A stretch of 64,000 bases of DNA. Source: Actinomycetota bacterium (GTDB taxonomy: Bacteria; Actinomycetota; Acidimicrobiia; Acidimicrobiales; Microtrichaceae). The notes below the pieces were generated by a model. It made no database searches. It saw nothing but the letters and a program-made list of their open reading frames with translations, and had not been told where the DNA came from. Location of the stretch: positions 74,221 through 138,220 of the forward strand of contig JADJBW010000015.1 in assembly GCA_016703525.1 (NCBI GenBank), in the 5' to 3' direction. Position numbers and translations under genes: made by a program. How positions within the stretch are numbered: position 1 is the first letter of the stretch; every line of letters begins with the position of its first letter. Shown piece by piece: positions 1 through 8,693 of the stretch.

Positions 1-155
1 TCCAGTGGAACATGGATGCACTCGGCCGCAGCGCCCCCGCATGGCTCGACGCGGCCGACGGCGGCCAGGAGGTGACGGTGCGCGAGCTCCCCCTTCGCGA
101 GCAGATCGACACCCCGGTTCGTGAGCAGCTCATCGTCGAGCTCTACTCCAAGTAG
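1..155 (+). CDS. rpsD: 30S ribosomal protein S4, C-terminal fragment
   Basis: Only the last 50 or so codons of S4 are present, since the gene enters from the left edge. The frame reads through to a TAG stop and ends in REQLIVELYSK, the typical S4 C-terminus. S4 binds 16S rRNA early in 30S assembly. Its place directly before rpoA is the usual bacterial alpha-operon order (S13-S11-S4-alpha-L17). Confidence 0.9.
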   Translation, partial: QWNMDALGRSAPAWLDAADGGQEVTVRELPLREQIDTPVREQLIVELYSK

Positions 156-220
156 CCGACTCGACCGCTCACCGTCCCATCACGCATTCCCCGAACGTCT
201 GATACCGAGGTACCGCAACC

Positions 221-1159
221 ATGCTGGTCATTCAGCGACCGACCGTCGAAGCGATCGACGACGAAGAGGGCAACCGCCAGCGGTTCGCCATCAGCCCCCT
301 CGAGCCCGGCTTCGGGCACACGATCGGCAACTCACTGCGCCGCACGCTGCTGTCGTCCATCCCGGGCGCTGCCATCACGCAGGTGCGTTTCGATGACGCG
401 CTGCACGAGTTCGACACGATCACCGGGAGCACCGAAGACGTGACCGACGTCATCTTGAACCTCAAGGACGTCGTCGTGCTCTCGACGTCCGACGAGCCGG
501 TGACGCTCCGGCTCGACGTGCGGGGTCCGGGCGACGCCACCGCCGGCGACATCGTGGCCACTGCCGACATCGAGGTGCTCAACCCGGAACTGCACCTCGC
601 TGCGCTCAACGGAAAGGGCCGCCTCGCAGCGGACCTCACCATCGAGCGCGGCCGTGGCTACCTGCAGGCCGACGCCTCGCGCGGCTCCGGCACGATCGGT
701 GTGATTCCCGTCGACGCCATCTTCAGCCCGGTTCGCCGGGTGGCCTTCGTGGTGGAGCCGACCCGAGTCGAGCAGTCGACCAACTACGACCGGTTGGTGC
801 TCGACATTGAAACCGACGGCTCGATCTCGCCGCGCGAGGCCCTCGCGTCGGCCGGGGCGACCTTGCGTGCGCTCGTCGAGCTTGTCGAGCACATGAGCGA
901 TGCGCCGCAGGGGCTCCCGATCGCCGACGCCGGGGCGACCACGACGGCGTCCCCCGACCTCGATGTCGCCATCGAGGACCTCGACCTGTCGGAACGGCCT
1001 CGGAACTGCCTCAAGCGCGCCCAGGTCAACACCGTTGGCGAGTTGTTGCAGAAGAGCGAAGACGACCTCCTCGCCATCACGAACTTCGGCCAGAAGTCGT
1101 TGGACGAGGTCATCGTCAAGCTGGATGAGCGCGGGTTGTCCCTGCGCGGACGGAGCTGA
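221..1159 (+). CDS. rpoA: DNA-directed RNA polymerase subunit alpha
   Basis: Full-length alpha subunit of 312 residues. The N-terminal dimerisation domain covers about residues 1-225 and contains the family block EPGFGHTIGNSLRRTLLSS near residue 30. A linker follows, then the C-terminal domain (about 240-312) with NCLKRAQVNTVGELL and the helix-hairpin-helix NFGQKSLDEV that contacts UP-element DNA and activators. The gene lies 65 bases after rpsD and 5 bases before rplQ, so all three should be co-transcribed. The frame is intact. Confidence 0.98.
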   Translation: MLVIQRPTVEAIDDEEGNRQRFAISPLEPGFGHTIGNSLRRTLLSSIPGAAITQVRFDDALHEFDTITGSTEDVTDVILNLKDVVVLSTSDEPVTLRLDVRGPGDATAGDIVATADIEVLNPELHLAALNGKGRLAADLTIERGRGYLQADASRGSGTIGVIPVDAIFSPVRRVAFVVEPTRVEQSTNYDRLVLDIETDGSISPREALASAGATLRALVELVEHMSDAPQGLPIADAGATTTASPDLDVAIEDLDLSERPRNCLKRAQVNTVGELLQKSEDDLLAITNFGQKSLDEVIVKLDERGLSLRGRS

Positions 1160-1164
1160 TCACC

Positions 1165-1518
1165 ATGCCAGGAACCCCGAAGAAGGGCGCCCGCTTCGGC
1201 GGGAACGCCGGCCATCAGCGTCTGCTCATGGCGAACCTCGTGGCCTCGCTGGTCGCCGCCGAGGGAATCGTGACGACTGAGGCGAAGGCGAAGGCGCTTC
1301 GCCCGATCGCCGAGAAGATCATCACCAAGGCGCGCAAGGGCGGCCTCCACAACCATCGCCAGGTCCTCGCGTACCTCGGCGACCAGGAGATCACAGCGAA
1401 GCTGATGGACGACATCGGCCCGCGGTACGCCAGCCGCCCGGGTGGGTACACCCGCATCCTGAAGCTCGGCCCGCGCCAGGGCGACAACGCGCCGATGGCG
1501 CGTATCGAGCTCGTCTGA
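1165..1518 (+). CDS. rplQ: 50S ribosomal protein L17
   Basis: L17 of 117 residues. It starts with the family sequence MPGTPKKGARFGGNAGHQR, followed by the conserved helix in which EAKAKALRPIAEKIITKA is visible, and ends in APMARIELV. It is a structural protein of the large subunit. It follows rpoA after 5 bases and closes the alpha operon. The frame is intact and of normal length. Confidence 0.97.
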   Translation: MPGTPKKGARFGGNAGHQRLLMANLVASLVAAEGIVTTEAKAKALRPIAEKIITKARKGGLHNHRQVLAYLGDQEITAKLMDDIGPRYASRPGGYTRILKLGPRQGDNAPMARIELV

Positions 1519-1555
1519 CCGCCGTCACCGGCCCCTTCGGGTCGACCGCGACGAC

Positions 1556-2380
1556 ATGGCGACCGAAGCTCTGAACGAGGAGCCGACCCGCAGGGTGCGG
1601 CTCCTCGTCGCGTACGACGGCACGGGGTTCGCCGGGTTCGCCGTGAACGAGGGCGTGCGCACGGTCGCCGGGGACTTGACCGCCGCACTCAACCGGGTGC
1701 TCCGCCACGACGTGCGAATCACCGCTGCGGGTCGAACCGACCGCGGCGTCCACGGTTGGGGCCAGGTGGTGACGTTCTCGACGGACGCCACGCACGTGGA
1801 GCCGGGCCGACTGGCCCGCTCGGTGACCGCGCTGTGCGGCCCGGAGATCGTGGTACGGGCGGCGGAGTTCGCGCCGCCGGGCTTCGACGCGAGGTTCTCG
1901 GCGACCGCCCGCAGCTACCGCTACACGATCCATCGCGGCCGTGTGCTCGACCCGTTCCGCGATGCTTACGAGTGGCACCTGCCGCGCGCCCTCGACATCG
2001 AGGCGATGAACCGGGCAGCGACGACATTGCTCGGTGAGCACGACTTCTCGTCGTTCTGCCGACGGCCGGGACCGTTGCCCGATGGCACGCCGCGATCGCT
2101 CGTGCGCGACCTGCGGGTCGCCCGTTGGAGTGAACGCCCCGACGGGCGCCTGCGCTTCGAGATCGAGGCCGCCTCGTTCTGTCACCAGATGGTGCGCAGT
2201 GTGGTCGGCACCTTGGTGGAGGTGGGTCTCGGGCGCCGAGACGAGGCATCTGTGGCGGTCGCTCGCGATCGCCGGGACCGCGCCGCCGTCACCACGGTGG
2301 CTCCGCCGAAGGGCCTCTGTCTGTGGAGCGTGAGCTACGGCGAGGCGGCCCCATTTGCCGAGGTCGTCCCACACCGTTAG
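1556..2380 (+). CDS. truA: tRNA pseudouridine synthase A
   Basis: TruA isomerises uridines 38-40 of the tRNA anticodon stem to pseudouridine. The 274-residue product has the strand VRLLVAYDGTGFAGFAV and the catalytic motif GRTDRGVHG, whose Asp62 should be the nucleophile. SYRYTIHRGRVLDPF and FCHQMVRSVVGTLVEVG in the C-terminal half are also typical. The gene lies 37 bases after rplQ, as in many actinobacteria. The ATG at 1556 gives a normal length. Confidence 0.95.
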   Translation: MATEALNEEPTRRVRLLVAYDGTGFAGFAVNEGVRTVAGDLTAALNRVLRHDVRITAAGRTDRGVHGWGQVVTFSTDATHVEPGRLARSVTALCGPEIVVRAAEFAPPGFDARFSATARSYRYTIHRGRVLDPFRDAYEWHLPRALDIEAMNRAATTLLGEHDFSSFCRRPGPLPDGTPRSLVRDLRVARWSERPDGRLRFEIEAASFCHQMVRSVVGTLVEVGLGRRDEASVAVARDRRDRAAVTTVAPPKGLCLWSVSYGEAAPFAEVVPHR

Positions 2381-2383
2381 CAT
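2378..2383 (+). promoter_or_regulatory. Candidate -10 element for rplM-rpsI
   Basis: The hexamer TAGCAT overlaps the truA stop codon. It matches the TANNNT form seen before many genes of this window. A start site near 2390 would give rplM an untranslated leader of about 138 bases. Confidence 0.35.
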
Positions 2384-2527
2384 CTTCGACCGCGCCTGTG
2401 GCCTGTCGCCACGGCTGATCGGGGCGGTTCCCTCCGCACCGAAACTCCACCGCCCGGTTCCGGGCACCTGCTCGACGCCGCGCTGCGCTCCGCGTGCGGC
2501 CCCCGACGGCTCATTCGAAGGTTCATC
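2384..2527 (+). other. GC-rich 5' leader of rplM
   Basis: This 144-base stretch between truA and rplM holds no convincing reading frame. It contains short self-complementary segments, such as GTGGC/GCCAC near 2400. Leaders of ribosomal protein operons often carry autoregulatory structures, but no known family was recognised here. Confidence 0.3.
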
Positions 2528-2977
2528 GTGCCCACGTACTCACCGAAAGCCAGCGAGATCACGCGATCCTGGCATGTTGTCGACGCCGAGGGCATGGTCC
2601 TCGGTCGGCTTGCTACCGAGGTTGCCCGCGTCCTGCGCGGCAAGCACAAGCCGATCTTCACCCCGCACCTCGATACCGGCGATCACGTCATCATCGTGAA
2701 CGCTGACAAGGTCGTGCTCACGGCGAACAAGGCCGAGACCAAGCGCGTGTACCGCCATTCGGGGTACCCGGGCGGGCTGACCTCGTCGTCGTATGCCGAG
2801 CTGCTGGCGGATCGCCCCGACGAGGCGGTTCGTCGCACCGTTCGCGGCATGCTGCCGAAGAACCGGCTGGGCCGCCAGATGCTGGGCAAGCTCAAGGTGT
2901 ACGCCGGTCCGACCCATCCACACGGGGCTCAGCAGCCCGTCCCGCTCGACGTGCCCGGTGCACGCGGGCGTTCCTGA
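2528..2977 (+). CDS. rplM: 50S ribosomal protein L13
   Basis: L13 of 149 residues with a GTG start. The family core is clear: RSWHVVDAEGMVLGRLAT, then VLRGKHKPIFTPHLDTGDHV, then AVRRTVRGMLPKNRLGRQM. L13 binds 23S rRNA early in 50S assembly. rpsI follows after 26 bases, the near-universal L13-S9 pair. Confidence 0.97.
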   Translation: MPTYSPKASEITRSWHVVDAEGMVLGRLATEVARVLRGKHKPIFTPHLDTGDHVIIVNADKVVLTANKAETKRVYRHSGYPGGLTSSSYAELLADRPDEAVRRTVRGMLPKNRLGRQMLGKLKVYAGPTHPHGAQQPVPLDVPGARGRS

Positions 2978-3003
2978 CCTCGATTCGACGGAGAGATCCA
3001 GCA

Positions 3004-3396
3004 ATGCCGCAGCCACTCGTGCAGTCCACCGGTCGTCGCAAGCGGGCGGTCGCTCGCGTCCGATTCCGTCCCGGGACTGGAGCGATCACGATCAACAAGC
3101 GTCCGCTCGAGGAGTACTTCCCGAACGACACGCACCGCATGGTTCTGAGCGAGCCGCTCAAGGTCGCGGAGCGCACCGAGTCGTACGACATCGATGTCAC
3201 GCTGCACGGCGGTGGCCCGTCGGGGCAGGCCGGGGCGCTCCGCCTCGGGATCGCCCGGGCCCTGATCGCGCTCGACGAAGAATTGCGGCCCAGCCTGAAG
3301 CGCGCCGGCTTCCTCTCCCGCGACGCCCGTGAGAAGGAGTCCAAGAAGTACGGCCTCAAGAAGGCCCGCAAGGCGCCGCAGTACTCGAAGCGCTGA
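3004..3396 (+). CDS. rpsI: 30S ribosomal protein S9
   Basis: S9 of 130 residues. It has the N-terminal TGRRKRAVARVRFRPGTG, the central GGGPSGQAGALRLGIARAL and the basic C-terminal tail ending KAPQYSKR, which reaches the P-site tRNA. A GGAGAG ribosome-binding site lies about 9 bases before the ATG. glmM begins 13 bases downstream, so it is probably in the same transcript. Confidence 0.97.
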   Translation: MPQPLVQSTGRRKRAVARVRFRPGTGAITINKRPLEEYFPNDTHRMVLSEPLKVAERTESYDIDVTLHGGGPSGQAGALRLGIARALIALDEELRPSLKRAGFLSRDAREKESKKYGLKKARKAPQYSKR

Positions 3397-3409
3397 TCCG
3401 GCGCGAGCC

Positions 3410-4751
3410 ATGCGTTTCGGCACCGATGGTGTCCGCGGAGTCGCGAACGCGGCCCTCACCGGGGAGTTCGCCATGGCGCTCGGCCGCGCCACGGCCCGCG
3501 TCCTCGGTGGTTCGACGTTCCTGATCGGTCGCGACACGCGCCGCTCGGGGACGCTGCTCGAGTCGGCCTTCGCTGCCGGGCTGTGCGCCGAGGGCGTGAG
3601 CGTGGAACTGCTCGGCGTCGTCCCGACCCCGGCGGTCGCGGCGCTGTGCGCCGACGATGGCGTGGCGGGAGCGGTGATCTCGGCGTCGCACAACCCGTTC
3701 CCCGACAACGGCATCAAGATCTTCGCTGCCGGCGGTCGAAAGCTCGCCGACGCGGTGCAGGCCGAGATCGAGCGTGCCGTCGACTCGATCCTCGCGGGCG
3801 ATGGGGCGGCGACGCCGCTGACCGGGGCCTCGGTCGGTACCGTCGCCGTTCGATCCGACGCCACGCAGCGGTACCTCGACCACCTGAATCGATCGGTCCC
3901 TGCCGGCGACTTCGACGGGGCACGCGTGGTGCTCGACTGCGGGCACGGCGCCTCGTACCAGGTCGCGTCCCGCGCGTTCGAGGCGCGCGGTGCAACGGTG
4001 ATCGTGATCAACGCCGATCCCGACGGCACGAACATCAACGCCGGCTGCGGATCGACCCACCCAGACGTTCTGGTCGCAGCGGTGCGCGACGCCGGCGCCG
4101 ACCTGGGCTTCGCGTTCGACGGCGATGCCGACCGCGTGGTTGCGGTCGGATCGGACGGCACGGTGATCGACGGAGACGAGCTGATCGCCATGAATGCCGC
4201 GGACCTGCGGGATCGAGGCGAGCTCGCCGAGGACACCGTGGTGGTCACCGTGATGACCAACCTCGGTTTCCGCCAGGCGATGGGTCGAGCCGGCATCGTG
4301 GTGGTCGATACCGCCGTTGGTGACCGATACGTGCTCGAGGCGCTCGATGCGGGCGGGTTCGTGCTGGGTGGGGAGCAGTCGGGTCACATCATCTTCCGCG
4401 ACGTCGCCACCACGGGCGACGGTGTGCTCGCAGCGCTGCGGACCACCGAACTGGTACGTCGGAGCGGTCGGACGATCGAGGCGCTCGCCGCATCATCGAT
4501 GACGCGGCTTCCACAGACCCTCGTGAACGTCGCGATCTCGCAGCCGATGCCCGACGTGACCGAGCGAATCGCTGAGGCCCTCGGCGCCGCGGCGGCGCTC
4601 CTCGGCACATCGGGCCGCGTGCTGGTGCGGGCCGTCGGGGACCGAGCCGGTGGTCCGCGTGATGGTCGAGGCGAGCGATGTCGACGAGGCAACCGCCGTC
4701 GGCCGTTCGCTCGCCTCGGCAGTCGAGACCGCCGACCTGTCGCGAGGCTGA
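3410..4751 (+). CDS. glmM: Phosphoglucosamine mutase (one frame break)
   Basis: GlmM converts glucosamine-6-phosphate to glucosamine-1-phosphate for UDP-GlcNAc and peptidoglycan. It starts MRFGTDGVRGVANAALTGE. Ser93 in ISASHNPFPDNG is the phosphoserine, DGDADR (237-242) binds Mg2+ and GGEQSGHI (320-327) binds sugar. Near base 4632 one extra C breaks the frame inside the phosphate-binding RASGTEP motif; in the next frame the sequence continues TEPVVRVMVEASD and ends at a TGA at 4749-4751 after about 447 residues, the normal length. A single-base sequencing error is the likeliest cause. glmS, the preceding step of the pathway, follows. Confidence 0.93.
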
Positions 4752-4784
4752 CCCGACGCGAGCGCTACCAGTGGGCTCGGCCTC

Positions 4785-4790
4785 TAGAGT
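4785..4790 (+). promoter_or_regulatory. Candidate -10 element for glmS
   Basis: TAGAGT lies 48 bases before the chosen glmS ATG. A start near 4797 would give a leader of about 42 bases, which contains a GGGAG ribosome-binding site at 4829-4833. Confidence 0.35.
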
Positions 4791-4838
4791 GTTCACCCGT
4801 GGTGGTGGTCCGTGGCGCCGCCAAAGTTGGGAGTGCAC

Positions 4839-7800
4839 ATGTGCGGGATCATCGCTGTTCTTCGACGGCCGACCGATCGGTCGCTGCCGGATCCGAACGG
4901 CTTTGTCGCCGACCTGCAGGCCGCGGCGGCGGCGCTCCGTGGCGGGGGCGGGCTCCTCGATCGGCTGACGCGAGCCTCCGAGCACGTCGAGTCGGTCGAC
5001 GCCGCACTGCGTCCAGTGGTGGGCGTGCTCGCGTTGCGCGGCGCACCCGCGGCGGCGGATCGGATCCGCGCGCTGTGCGCCGAACTCTCGGCGTCGGTCG
5101 CTGCGTTGGAAGCCGCTCTGGACGCGGCGACGCCGGAAGAGGCGTTGAGCGATCTGGAATCGACCAACGCCGCGATGATCCGCCTGAAGGACGCCGTATG
5201 GGCGATCGAGCGGGATCGCCTGCGCGCGGTGGACTCGGTCGATCTGCTGGCCGGCGACGGCGGCGCGGCCGCCGCGACGGCGATGTTCAGCCTGCACCAG
5301 GCGCTCTCGGCGCTCGATCGGCTGGAGGTCCGTGGGCGGGATTCCGCAGGCATCGAGCTCTTGGTCTCCGGCCACGGGCTCGACCTGGGCTCCCCGGAGA
5401 TCGCGGCGATGATCGCGGCCCGCACCGATCCGGTGTTCACGTCGGGGGCCGTTCGGGTCGAGGGTGATCGGCTGCTGTTCGTGTACAAGGCGGCCTTCGA
5501 GATCGGGGAGTTGGGCGACAACACCGCCGCGCTGCGCTCCCGCATCAGCGGTGACGCACTGCTGCACGCTGCGCTGGCCGGGCCCGAGGCGACGGTGCTG
5601 GTGCTCGGTCACACGCGCTGGGCGTCGGTCGGCATCATCAGCGAGCCCAACGCGCATCCGCAGTCCTCCGACGAGTTGTCCGCGGCCGATCGGCCGCTGG
5701 TGACCGCAGTCCTCAACGGCGATGTCGACAACCACGCCGACCTGATCTCCGCCAACGGCCTCGAGATCCACGGGGCGATCACGACCGATGCCAAGGTGAT
5801 CCCGGCGCTGGTGTCCCGTCGGCTCGCTGCGGGCGAATCACCCGCGGTTGCCTTCCGGGAGAGCGTTGCCTCGATGGAGGGCTCGGTTGCAATCGCTGCG
5901 AGCGTGGCGAAACAGAACGATCGCCTGTATCTCGCCCTGCGCGGGTCGGGAGAGGCGCTCTACGTCGGAGTCGCCGACGAGGCGTTCATCGTGGCCTCCG
6001 AGCCCTACGGCGTGGTCGAGGAGACGGCCCGCTACCTCCGTATGGACGGCGAGACGCCGTCGAATCCCGAGAATCCGACGGCGAGCCGAGGCCAGATCAT
6101 CGAGCTGCACGGTGACGCCGCCGGCTCGGTGGAGGGCATCCGTCGCTGGTCGTACGACGGCACCGAACTCCCGGTTGTCGACGATGAGCTCGCCGTGGCG
6201 CAGATCACGACCCGCGACATCGACCGAGGCGACTTCCCGCACTTCTTGCTCAAGGAGATCACCGATGCGCCGTCGTCGTTCCGCAAGACCCTGCGGGGCA
6301 AGCTGATCGAGACCGACGGGCGGTTCTCGGTGGCGCTGTCGACCGAGACCGTCCCGACGGCGGTGCGCGAGGCCTTGCGTTCGGGGTCGATCCGACGGGT
6401 GCTGGTCATCGGCCAGGGGACCGCGGCGATCGCCGGGCAGTCGCTCGCTCTCGCCCTGGCGGATCTCACCGCCGAGACCGAGTTGCGGGTCGAGGCGCTG
6501 CCGGCCACCGAGCTTTCGGGGTTCCGTCTGCGCGCCGACATGAGCGACTCCCTCGTGGTGGCGATCAGCCAGTCTGGCACCACGACCGATACCAACCGCA
6601 CGGTCGACCTGGTGCGCGGACGCGGTGCGAGCGTGATCGCCATCGTCAATCGTCGCAACAGCGACCTGTGCGACAAGTCCGATGGGGTGCTCTACACCTC
6701 GGACGGCCGCGACGTGGAGATGAGCGTCGCGTCGACCAAGGCGTTCTACGCGCAGATCGCTGCGGGTCTGCTGCTCGCGTCTGCGCTCGCCGATGCCGTG
6801 TCGGGCGCCGTGCGGTCAGACAGCCCCGACCAGCAGCGGTTGCTGTCGGCGCTGCGCGAGCTGCCCGACCGGATGATCGACGTGACTGCCCGGCGGGAGG
6901 CGATCGCCGAGGCGGCCGCCCAATTCGCCCCGTCGCGTCGGTACTGGGCGATCGTCGGCAACGGCTCGAACCAGATCGCAGCCCGCGAGATCCGGATCAA
7001 GCTCTCGGAGCTCTGCTACAAGTCGATCGCCTGCGACGCGACCGAGGACAAGAAGCACATCGACCTGTCGTCGGAGCCGATGATCCTGGTCTGCGCGTCG
7101 GGCCTCGTCGGCTCGACCGCCGACGACGTCGGCAAGGAGGTGGCGATCTACCGCGCGCACAAGGCGGCCCCGATCGTGGTCGCCACCGACGGGGGCAACC
7201 AGTTCTCGTCTGCGCTCGCGGTGTTGACGGTGCCGGCGACCGATCCGCGGCTCGCGTTCGTGTTGTCGGCCATGGTCGGACACCTGTTCGGCTACGAGGC
7301 GGCGCTGGCCATCGACGCACAAGCGCGGCCGCTGCGCGAGGCCCGATCGGCCATCGAGCACCTTGTCAGCGCTGTGGAGCCGACGCACGACGCCGGTTCG
7401 GGCTCGATCCTCGATTCGGTGCGCGCCGAGCTCGTCCCCCAGGCGGTGCAGTTCGGCGACGGGGTACGGACCGGCGCGTACAACGGCCACCTCGAGGCGG
7501 CCAGTGCGGTGCGCTTCTCGTCGCTGTTCCGCTTCGCGACGGGCGTCACGCCGCTCGATTGGTACCAGGTGGAGTTCGGCAAGATCGGAACGCCGGGCGT
7601 CGTGCTCGACGACCTCGCCGCGGGCCTGACGACCGCGATCGAGGAGCTGACCCGGCCTGTCGATGCGATCAAGCACCAGGCAAAGACGGTCACGGTCGGC
7701 ATCAGCCGCAGCGACGAGTCGCTGCTGCAGGTGGCGCTGGTCGCGCAGACGATGTCGGCCGGAGCGCCGCGTGACCGCCTGTCGTACGCCACGCTGCGTT

Positions 7801-8279
7801 CCCTCGCCGATCTTGACCCGGCGATCGCGGAGGTCACCGGTTTCACCCGGTACCGCGTCGAGCGGGCCGAGGGCACCGACGGCACCGCGGTCGTCATCGA
7901 CCGAGGCGGACTCGCCGCCGGCCTCGCGTCGCGGACCGAGCGTGACCCACGCCTGCGGGGCACGAAGCACCTGGTCGCCCGCGAGCACGAACTGATGGTT
8001 GCCCAAGGTCGAAGCGACGGGCGGATCGTGGTGATCGTGCCCGAGGTGAAGGACGGAGCGTCGACCGGGCTGACGCTGCTGCACGTCCGGCTGCGCGACC
8101 GGCTGCCCGCCGCGACGGCTCGCGGGGTGCTGCAGGGGTACCGCCGTCGCTACCAGGCGCTACGCGACGCGGTCACCGAGACCGAGGACTCGTTCCGCGA
8201 CGACCTGCTCGCCGAGCAGCCGATGGTCGACCTGTTGTGCGAACCGATTCTCGACCTGGCGGATCGCTGGCGTTCGTGA
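4839..8279 (+). CDS. glmS: Expanded glutamine-fructose-6-phosphate aminotransferase (GlmS-like, 1146 aa)
   Basis: GlmS makes glucosamine-6-phosphate from fructose-6-phosphate and glutamine. The start is the ATG that places Cys2, the glutaminase nucleophile, in MCGIIAVL. Glutaminase motifs follow: RGRDSAG (165-171), GHTRWA (257-262) and the oxyanion-hole Asn293-Gly294. The sugar-isomerase half has SQSGTTTDT (577-585), SVASTKAF, a KKHI segment with His740 and AKTVTVG with Lys949, matching the C-terminal catalytic lysine of E. coli GlmS. At 1146 residues it is almost twice the usual 610: about 135 residues are inserted after Cys2, about 110 between His740 and Lys949, and nearly 200 follow Lys949. 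The frame is open throughout. Its place beside glmM supports a real GlmS function; a divergent paralogue cannot be excluded. Confidence 0.85.
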   Translation: MCGIIAVLRRPTDRSLPDPNGFVADLQAAAAALRGGGGLLDRLTRASEHVESVDAALRPVVGVLALRGAPAAADRIRALCAELSASVAALEAALDAATPEEALSDLESTNAAMIRLKDAVWAIERDRLRAVDSVDLLAGDGGAAAATAMFSLHQALSALDRLEVRGRDSAGIELLVSGHGLDLGSPEIAAMIAARTDPVFTSGAVRVEGDRLLFVYKAAFEIGELGDNTAALRSRISGDALLHAALAGPEATVLVLGHTRWASVGIISEPNAHPQSSDELSAADRPLVTAVLNGDVDNHADLISANGLEIHGAITTDAKVIPALVSRRLAAGESPAVAFRESVASMEGSVAIAASVAKQNDRLYLALRGSGEALYVGVADEAFIVASEPYGVVEETARYLRMDGETPSNPENPTASRGQIIELHGDAAGSVEGIRRWSYDGTELPVVDDELAVAQITTRDIDRGDFPHFLLKEITDAPSSFRKTLRGKLIETDGRFSVALSTETVPTAVREALRSGSIRRVLVIGQGTAAIAGQSLALALADLTAETELRVEALPATELSGFRLRADMSDSLVVAISQSGTTTDTNRTVDLVRGRGASVIAIVNRRNSDLCDKSDGVLYTSDGRDVEMSVASTKAFYAQIAAGLLLASALADAVSGAVRSDSPDQQRLLSALRELPDRMIDVTARREAIAEAAAQFAPSRRYWAIVGNGSNQIAAREIRIKLSELCYKSIACDATEDKKHIDLSSEPMILVCASGLVGSTADDVGKEVAIYRAHKAAPIVVATDGGNQFSSALAVLTVPATDPRLAFVLSAMVGHLFGYEAALAIDAQARPLREARSAIEHLVSAVEPTHDAGSGSILDSVRAELVPQAVQFGDGVRTGAYNGHLEAASAVRFSSLFRFATGVTPLDWYQVEFGKIGTPGVVLDDLAAGLTTAIEELTRPVDAIKHQAKTVTVGISRSDESLLQVALVAQTMSAGAPRDRLSYATLRSLADLDPAIAEVTGFTRYRVERAEGTDGTAVVIDRGGLAAGLASRTERDPRLRGTKHLVAREHELMVAQGRSDGRIVVIVPEVKDGASTGLTLLHVRLRDRLPAATARGVLQGYRRRYQALRDAVTETEDSFRDDLLAEQPMVDLLCEPILDLADRWRS

Positions 8280-8656
8280 TCCCGGTTGCGGTCGGAACCG
8301 ACGTGGTCGAGGTCGACCGCATCCGTCGGGCGCTCGATCGCACGCCGACGCTCGAGGCCCGGGTCTTCACGAGCGACGAGATCGCCTACTGCCGTGCTGC
8401 CCGCGAGCCCTGGCAGCGGTTCGCGGCCAGATGGGCGGCCAAGGAGGCCGTGATCAAGTGCCTCGGCGGCGGCCTTCCGGGTCTCGACCCGCACGGGATC
8501 GAGGTCGCGCACCTCGCCGACGGCGCGCCGACCGTGCGGCTGTCGGGCGACGTGCGACGCCGGGCGGAGGAACGGGGGATCGAGCGGTGGCTCGTTTCGC
8601 TCAGCCACGAGAGAACCGTCGCGACGGCGACGGCGATTGCGCTGGCCGCAATGTAG
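8276..8656 (+). CDS. acpS: Holo-[acyl-carrier-protein] synthase
   Basis: AcpS transfers 4'-phosphopantetheine from CoA to acyl carrier protein. The GTG at 8276 overlaps the glmS stop in GTGA and yields MIPVAVGTDVVEVDRI, with the Mg2+-binding Asp in the family N-terminus. RWAAKEAVIKCLGGG in the middle is the second conserved motif. The product has 126 residues, normal for AcpS. The overlap implies translational coupling to glmS. Confidence 0.93.
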   Translation: MIPVAVGTDVVEVDRIRRALDRTPTLEARVFTSDEIAYCRAAREPWQRFAARWAAKEAVIKCLGGGLPGLDPHGIEVAHLADGAPTVRLSGDVRRRAEERGIERWLVSLSHERTVATATAIALAAM

Positions 8657-8693
8657 GGCGTCGGTCGGCCGGCACGCCTGGAAGAATGGCGGT

